Of a DNA stretch of 64,000 nt, positions 60,364 through 64,000 are shown piece after piece. The notes under the pieces are model-generated. The model ran no database searches. It saw nothing but the letters and a program-made list of their open reading frames with translations, and was not told the origin of the DNA. Made by a program: the position numbers and the translations under genes. Each line of letters begins with the position of its first letter. The stretch's first letter is position 1. This DNA is from Chitinophagales bacterium. Lineage in GTDB: Bacteria; Bacteroidota; Bacteroidia; Chitinophagales; JADIYW01. The stretch covers positions 1,240,001-1,304,000 of the forward strand of contig JACJXT010000011.1 of NCBI GenBank assembly GCA_020636535.1, in the 5' to 3' direction.

Positions 60364-63300
60364 GTGCAACTAAAGCCATACATATTAGTACTATTCTTTT
60401 TGAATCTTTTTTGGTGTTCAAAAGCTGCAGATTCTTTGTCTATTGAGCATTTAAATAACCTTAGAACTAGAACTATTTTTGTTGAAAATGATACTACAAT
60501 TTCATTAGATTCATTATTAATCACTCCAAATACGCTTACTGTTTTTGTAGATAAAGTAAAACTATCACCAAGTGATTATGACTTTAATGCTACACTAAAC
60601 ACACTACGACTTAATAATATTAGTAATAAAAATGTATTAATATCATATAGAATAATTCCTGTTAAAATTAATGATCAATATTATCATAAAGATAAAAATA
60701 TGATAATAGCTAAAGATTCTTTGTTCTTAAATCCATTTTATTATCAACCAAAACAAGTAGAACAAATTTCATTTTTAGATTTTGGTGGATTGCAATACAG
60801 TGGAAATTTTGCAAGAGGCGTACAGTTTGGTAGCAATCAAGATTTGTCATTAAACTCAAATTTAGATTTGCGATTGTCTGGTACTATTGCCAACGATATA
60901 GAAATTCTAGCAGCATTGTCCGATCAAAATATTCCATTGCAACCAGATGGAACTACACAACAAATTCAAGATTTTGATAAAATTTTTATTCAGATTACAA
61001 AACAACCACATCAAATTATTGCAGGCGATTTTAGTATCAATGCGTTTAATAATTATTTTTTAAAATTTAATAAACAACTACAAGGTGCTAGTTATAATGC
61101 ACACTTTAATTTTAAAAATCAGATGAGTTTAAAAACGGCAACTGCTTTTGCTATTGCAAGAGGAAAGTTTGCACGAAACATATTTCTTGGTCAAGAAGGC
61201 AATCAAGGACCATATCGTTTAGTAGGCAATAACAACGAAGCTTTTATTGTGATTTTGGCTGGTTCTGAAAAAGTTTTTGTTGATGGCAATGAATTGACAA
61301 GAGGAGAGACGAACGATTATATTATGGATTATAATAGTGGTGAACTTACATTTATGCCACGATTTTTAATCACTAAAGATTCTAGAATTGTAGTAGAGTT
61401 TCAATACACCGACCAAAATTATTTTCGTTCTACTATTACCAATAGCGTAGAATTTAATATTAAAAATATTCAAGTATATACACAGTTGTATGCAGAGCAA
61501 GACGCAAAAAACAGACCTATTTTAAATGATTTAAACGATAGTGCTAAAATATATTTGTCTACTATTGGCAATAATATCAACGATGCTTATATCAATAGTA
61601 TTAGAGAAGTTAGCTATGATCCAACTAGAGTGCAGTACAAAAAAATAGATACTACTGTAAATGGTATATTCTACGATTCTGTTTTTGTTTATGATACTAA
61701 TCCAGATAGTGCTATTTATTTTTTAAACTTTTCATTTGTAGGCACGAACAAAGGAAATTATGTAGCTGTACAAAATGCCAATAATATTAGAGTGTATAAA
61801 TGGGTTGCTCCGATTAACAATATTCCACAAGGAAATTACAATCCTGTTATTTTGTTAATTACACCAAAAGCACAGCAAGTGTTTACTGTTGGCACAAGAT
61901 ACAAGCATAAAAATATGCAAGTACAAGCAGAAGTTGCAGTGTCTAATAACGATGTGAATTTGTTTTCAGATATTGGTAAAAAACAAAATAAAGGATATGG
62001 TTTATTTTTAAATGTGAATAGAAATGATACTTTAAAAGAAAATAATAACTTACAAACTAAAGTCAGCTATGAATACAAGCAACACAATTTTGCTTCGGTA
62101 CAACCTTATAGAAGTGTAGAGTTTGGTAGAGATTGGAATACGAATTTGAACAACAACAATACCATTAATTTAGACGAACATATTGCTCATTTTGAAGAAC
62201 TATATCAGTTTTTACCACATCAATTGCAAACAGGAATTAAATTTTCTACTTATGTAAGACCTAATAATTATACTGGATTTGAATATAATATTCCATTATC
62301 TTACAATCATTATAATTTGCAAATAACAAGTAATGTTAGGCATCTTACATTTAATGATACTCTAAATAAAGGTTACTTTTTTAGACCAAATATGGACATT
62401 AAATATGCTATTGAAAAGGCAAAAGGTTTAACTGTTGGGTTTAATTATTTACAAGAAAATAGTTTATTGAAAAATAAATCAACAGATACGATTATTAATA
62501 ATTCTTTTAGGTTTAATATTATTGGTGCTTCACTACAATTGCCAGATTCTAATAAATGGAGTTTTATTATAAATTATAAATATAGAAATGATTTTAATGG
62601 ATATGACAATATAATGAAAGCTCAATCAGTAGCTCATTTATTGTCGATTAATGGTCAAGCCAATCAACTGAAAAATCAAAATTTAGCATGGAATTTTACT
62701 TATAGAGATTTACAAGTCAAAGATTCTGTATTAGCCAAAACACCATCAGAAAATACTTATTTAGGACGAATTGAATATGGCAACAGATTTTTTAAAGGAA
62801 CTATTCGTTCTAATTTTATCTACGAATTAGGTGGTGGACAAGAACGCGTAAAACAGTTTACTTATATTGAAGTGCAAGCTGGTCAAGGTTTTTTTACTTG
62901 GATTGATGAAAACGGAAATGGCATTAAAGAACTCAACGAGTTTGTACCATCAGAGTTTCAAGATAGTGCTAACTATGTAAAATTGTACACCGATTTAAAT
63001 CAATACATTAGAACTTACACTACGAGTTATACACAAGCAATCAGCTTCATACCAAAAGCAGTGTGGTTCAACCAAAAAGGAATTAAAAATGTTCTTTCAA
63101 AATTTCAAGTACAGTCGTATTTGCAAATCAATAGAAAATCATTAAAAATTAAAGGCGTACAACCATTCAATCCATTTATTTTTAAAGCCAATGATTCTAC
63201 AGTTGTTGGATTAAATTATAATATAAGAAATGGTTTAATTTATAATTCTGGCAATCCAATTTATTCTATTTCGTACCAACATCAATTACTACAAGACAAA

Positions 63301-63858
63301 GTTTTATTGCTTAATGGTTTTGATACTAGAAAACGAAATGAACATTCTTTTGAATCATACTATAATATAAAACAATCATATACTATTAATTTAAACTACT
63401 TATTTGGTAAGCAATCTTATTTTTCAGAATTTTTTCCAGCCAATAATTTCGATTTACGCACACAAAACATAGCACCAAAATTTTCTTATAACTACAAAAC
63501 AATGATTAGAACGAGCTTAGGATATAAACTTATCAATAAGAAAAACAAAGCTAATTTAGGTAATGAAAAAATGTTAGCGAATAAACTTACTACCGAATTT
63601 AGATATACCAAAGCAGGAAAAAATACACTCAATACTTCATTTTCTTTTGTATTAGTTAATTATAATGGTGAAAATGGTACTACAAAAAGTTATACTATTT
63701 TAGAAGGTTTGCAAAATGGCAAAAACTACTTGTGGAATTTTGAGTTTATAAGAATGCTAGGCAGTAACTTAGAACTGAGTTTAGCATACGAAGGCAGAAA
63801 AACAGGAACAGCAAAAGTAGTGAACACAGGCAGAGCACAACTACGAGCAATTTTTTAG
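60364..63858 (+). CDS. Large outer-membrane beta-barrel protein, unknown function
   Basis: A 1164-residue protein, started at a GTG that gives a normal signal peptide (residues 1-21, ending SKAA). The mature protein is rich in alternating polar/hydrophobic strands with frequent aromatic ends and finishes in RAQLRAIF, a Phe-terminated strand as in outer-membrane barrels. Segments LQYSGNFARGVQFGSNQDLSLNS, IEILAALSDQNIPLQPDGTTQQ and GDFSINAFNNYFLKFNKQLQG suggest a conserved family in Bacteroidota, distantly like the SprA/large-barrel proteins. An EF-hand-like GQGFFTWIDENGNGIKELNEF lies near residue 840. No function is assigned. Confidence 0.8.
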   Translation: MQLKPYILVLFFLNLFWCSKAADSLSIEHLNNLRTRTIFVENDTTISLDSLLITPNTLTVFVDKVKLSPSDYDFNATLNTLRLNNISNKNVLISYRIIPVKINDQYYHKDKNMIIAKDSLFLNPFYYQPKQVEQISFLDFGGLQYSGNFARGVQFGSNQDLSLNSNLDLRLSGTIANDIEILAALSDQNIPLQPDGTTQQIQDFDKIFIQITKQPHQIIAGDFSINAFNNYFLKFNKQLQGASYNAHFNFKNQMSLKTATAFAIARGKFARNIFLGQEGNQGPYRLVGNNNEAFIVILAGSEKVFVDGNELTRGETNDYIMDYNSGELTFMPRFLITKDSRIVVEFQYTDQNYFRSTITNSVEFNIKNIQVYTQLYAEQDAKNRPILNDLNDSAKIYLSTIGNNINDAYINSIREVSYDPTRVQYKKIDTTVNGIFYDSVFVYDTNPDSAIYFLNFSFVGTNKGNYVAVQNANNIRVYKWVAPINNIPQGNYNPVILLITPKAQQVFTVGTRYKHKNMQVQAEVAVSNNDVNLFSDIGKKQNKGYGLFLNVNRNDTLKENNNLQTKVSYEYKQHNFASVQPYRSVEFGRDWNTNLNNNNTINLDEHIAHFEELYQFLPHQLQTGIKFSTYVRPNNYTGFEYNIPLSYNHYNLQITSNVRHLTFNDTLNKGYFFRPNMDIKYAIEKAKGLTVGFNYLQENSLLKNKSTDTIINNSFRFNIIGASLQLPDSNKWSFIINYKYRNDFNGYDNIMKAQSVAHLLSINGQANQLKNQNLAWNFTYRDLQVKDSVLAKTPSENTYLGRIEYGNRFFKGTIRSNFIYELGGGQERVKQFTYIEVQAGQGFFTWIDENGNGIKELNEFVPSEFQDSANYVKLYTDLNQYIRTYTTSYTQAISFIPKAVWFNQKGIKNVLSKFQVQSYLQINRKSLKIKGVQPFNPFIFKANDSTVVGLNYNIRNGLIYNSGNPIYSISYQHQLLQDKVLLLNGFDTRKRNEHSFESYYNIKQSYTINLNYLFGKQSYFSEFFPANNFDLRTQNIAPKFSYNYKTMIRTSLGYKLINKKNKANLGNEKMLANKLTTEFRYTKAGKNTLNTSFSFVLVNYNGENGTTKSYTILEGLQNGKNYLWNFEFIRMLGSNLELSLAYEGRKTGTAKVVNTGRAQLRAIF

Positions 63859-63868
63859 TAGAGAAATC

Positions 63869-64000
63869 TTACGCTTCATTTGCAATATTTAGTACTTTAG
63901 AAATTAAATTTTTATCAAACCAATTTCCTTTATTTTCTAGTTCTAAAATTAATGATTTTACAGAGCTTATTAAACCTAAAGATTTTGCTTTTAAAAGAAT
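63869..64000 (-). CDS. DUF3368-domain protein, C-terminal fragment at the window edge
   Basis: Reading the minus strand in from the right edge gives LLKAKSLGLISSVKSLILEL, then NKGNWFDKNLISKVLNIANEA and a TAA. This is the C-terminal end of a DUF3368 PIN-like protein; the same region in the broken copy at 12262 reads LSTAKDKNIIKELRP. The start and any UPF0175 partner lie beyond the window. Its stop lies ten bases past the convergent outer-membrane protein gene. Confidence 0.8.
   Translation of the reverse strand: MLLKAKSLGLISSVKSLILELENKGNWFDKNLISKVLNIANEA

Noticed and set aside
1..64000. tRNA, rRNA or riboswitch genes
   Set aside because: No cloverleaf, rRNA-like stretch or known riboswitch core was noticed by eye; a covariance-model search would be needed to exclude them firmly.

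Overview
The window is AT-rich DNA from a member of the Bacteroidota. The evidence is a Por/T9SS C-terminal sorting domain at the left edge, several families typical of the phylum (DUF4230, DUF2853, DUF1599, DUF4407), promoter -7 boxes of the TAnnTTTG type, and a type II-C CRISPR-Cas locus with a 47-nt GTTGTG-type repeat. I cannot place it below phylum; a Chitinophagia/Saprospiria-like or flavobacterial lineage would fit. I saw no rRNA or tRNA gene.

Layout. 1-3240: end of a T9SS-secreted protein, then four uncharacterised exported or membrane proteins on the + strand. 3123-8400: a rearranged region. An IS1634-family element (3474-5304) is flanked by 351-bp direct repeats. A decayed copy of the ubiB-like 3' end lies next to it, followed by an MBOAT acyltransferase/SGNH pair that sits between that copy and the intact ubiB-like gene. 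8089-12219: ABC1 kinase, a TetR-like protein without HTH, polyprenyl synthase and membrane proteins. 12262-13009: a toxin-antitoxin pair (UPF0175/DUF3368) whose toxin is broken. 13094-27697: housekeeping and metabolic genes (folP, aroK, a split Opp-type ABC transporter, MATE and DMT exporters, several SDR enzymes, methyltransferase, PolB-type exonuclease, Fic protein).

27770-37437: a complete type II-C CRISPR-Cas locus. An array of 46 spacers lies at the left. cas2, cas1 and a 1380-residue cas9 follow on the minus strand. A tracrRNA is encoded on the + strand just upstream of cas9. By repeat orientation the array reads rightward, towards cas2, and each repeat carries a Bacteroidota -7 promoter box just before its spacer, so crRNAs may be started individually. 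The left end of the array is damaged and shows a duplicated flank. cas1 and cas2 are separated by a terminator-like hairpin and a palindromic repeat.

37480-50463 (mostly minus strand): GNAT acetyltransferase, a ParE-type toxin-antitoxin pair, DUF4407 protein, an MltF-like lytic transglycosylase with a lipoprotein, cysteine desulfurase (+), a GT-C-like glycosyltransferase and an acyltransferase, an astacin-like protease, and the surE / small membrane protein / lpxB cluster. 50748-58727 (+): DUF4230, DUF456, membrane proteins, a ceramidase-family protein, an esterase lipoprotein, a retropepsin-like/PDZ protease, a quinone oxidoreductase and queG. 58809-64000: DUF2853, GreA-like and nitroreductase genes (-), a very large outer-membrane protein (+), and the C-terminal end of a second DUF3368 protein at the right edge.

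Short palindromic or dispersed-looking repeats occur in several intergenic regions and are listed individually.
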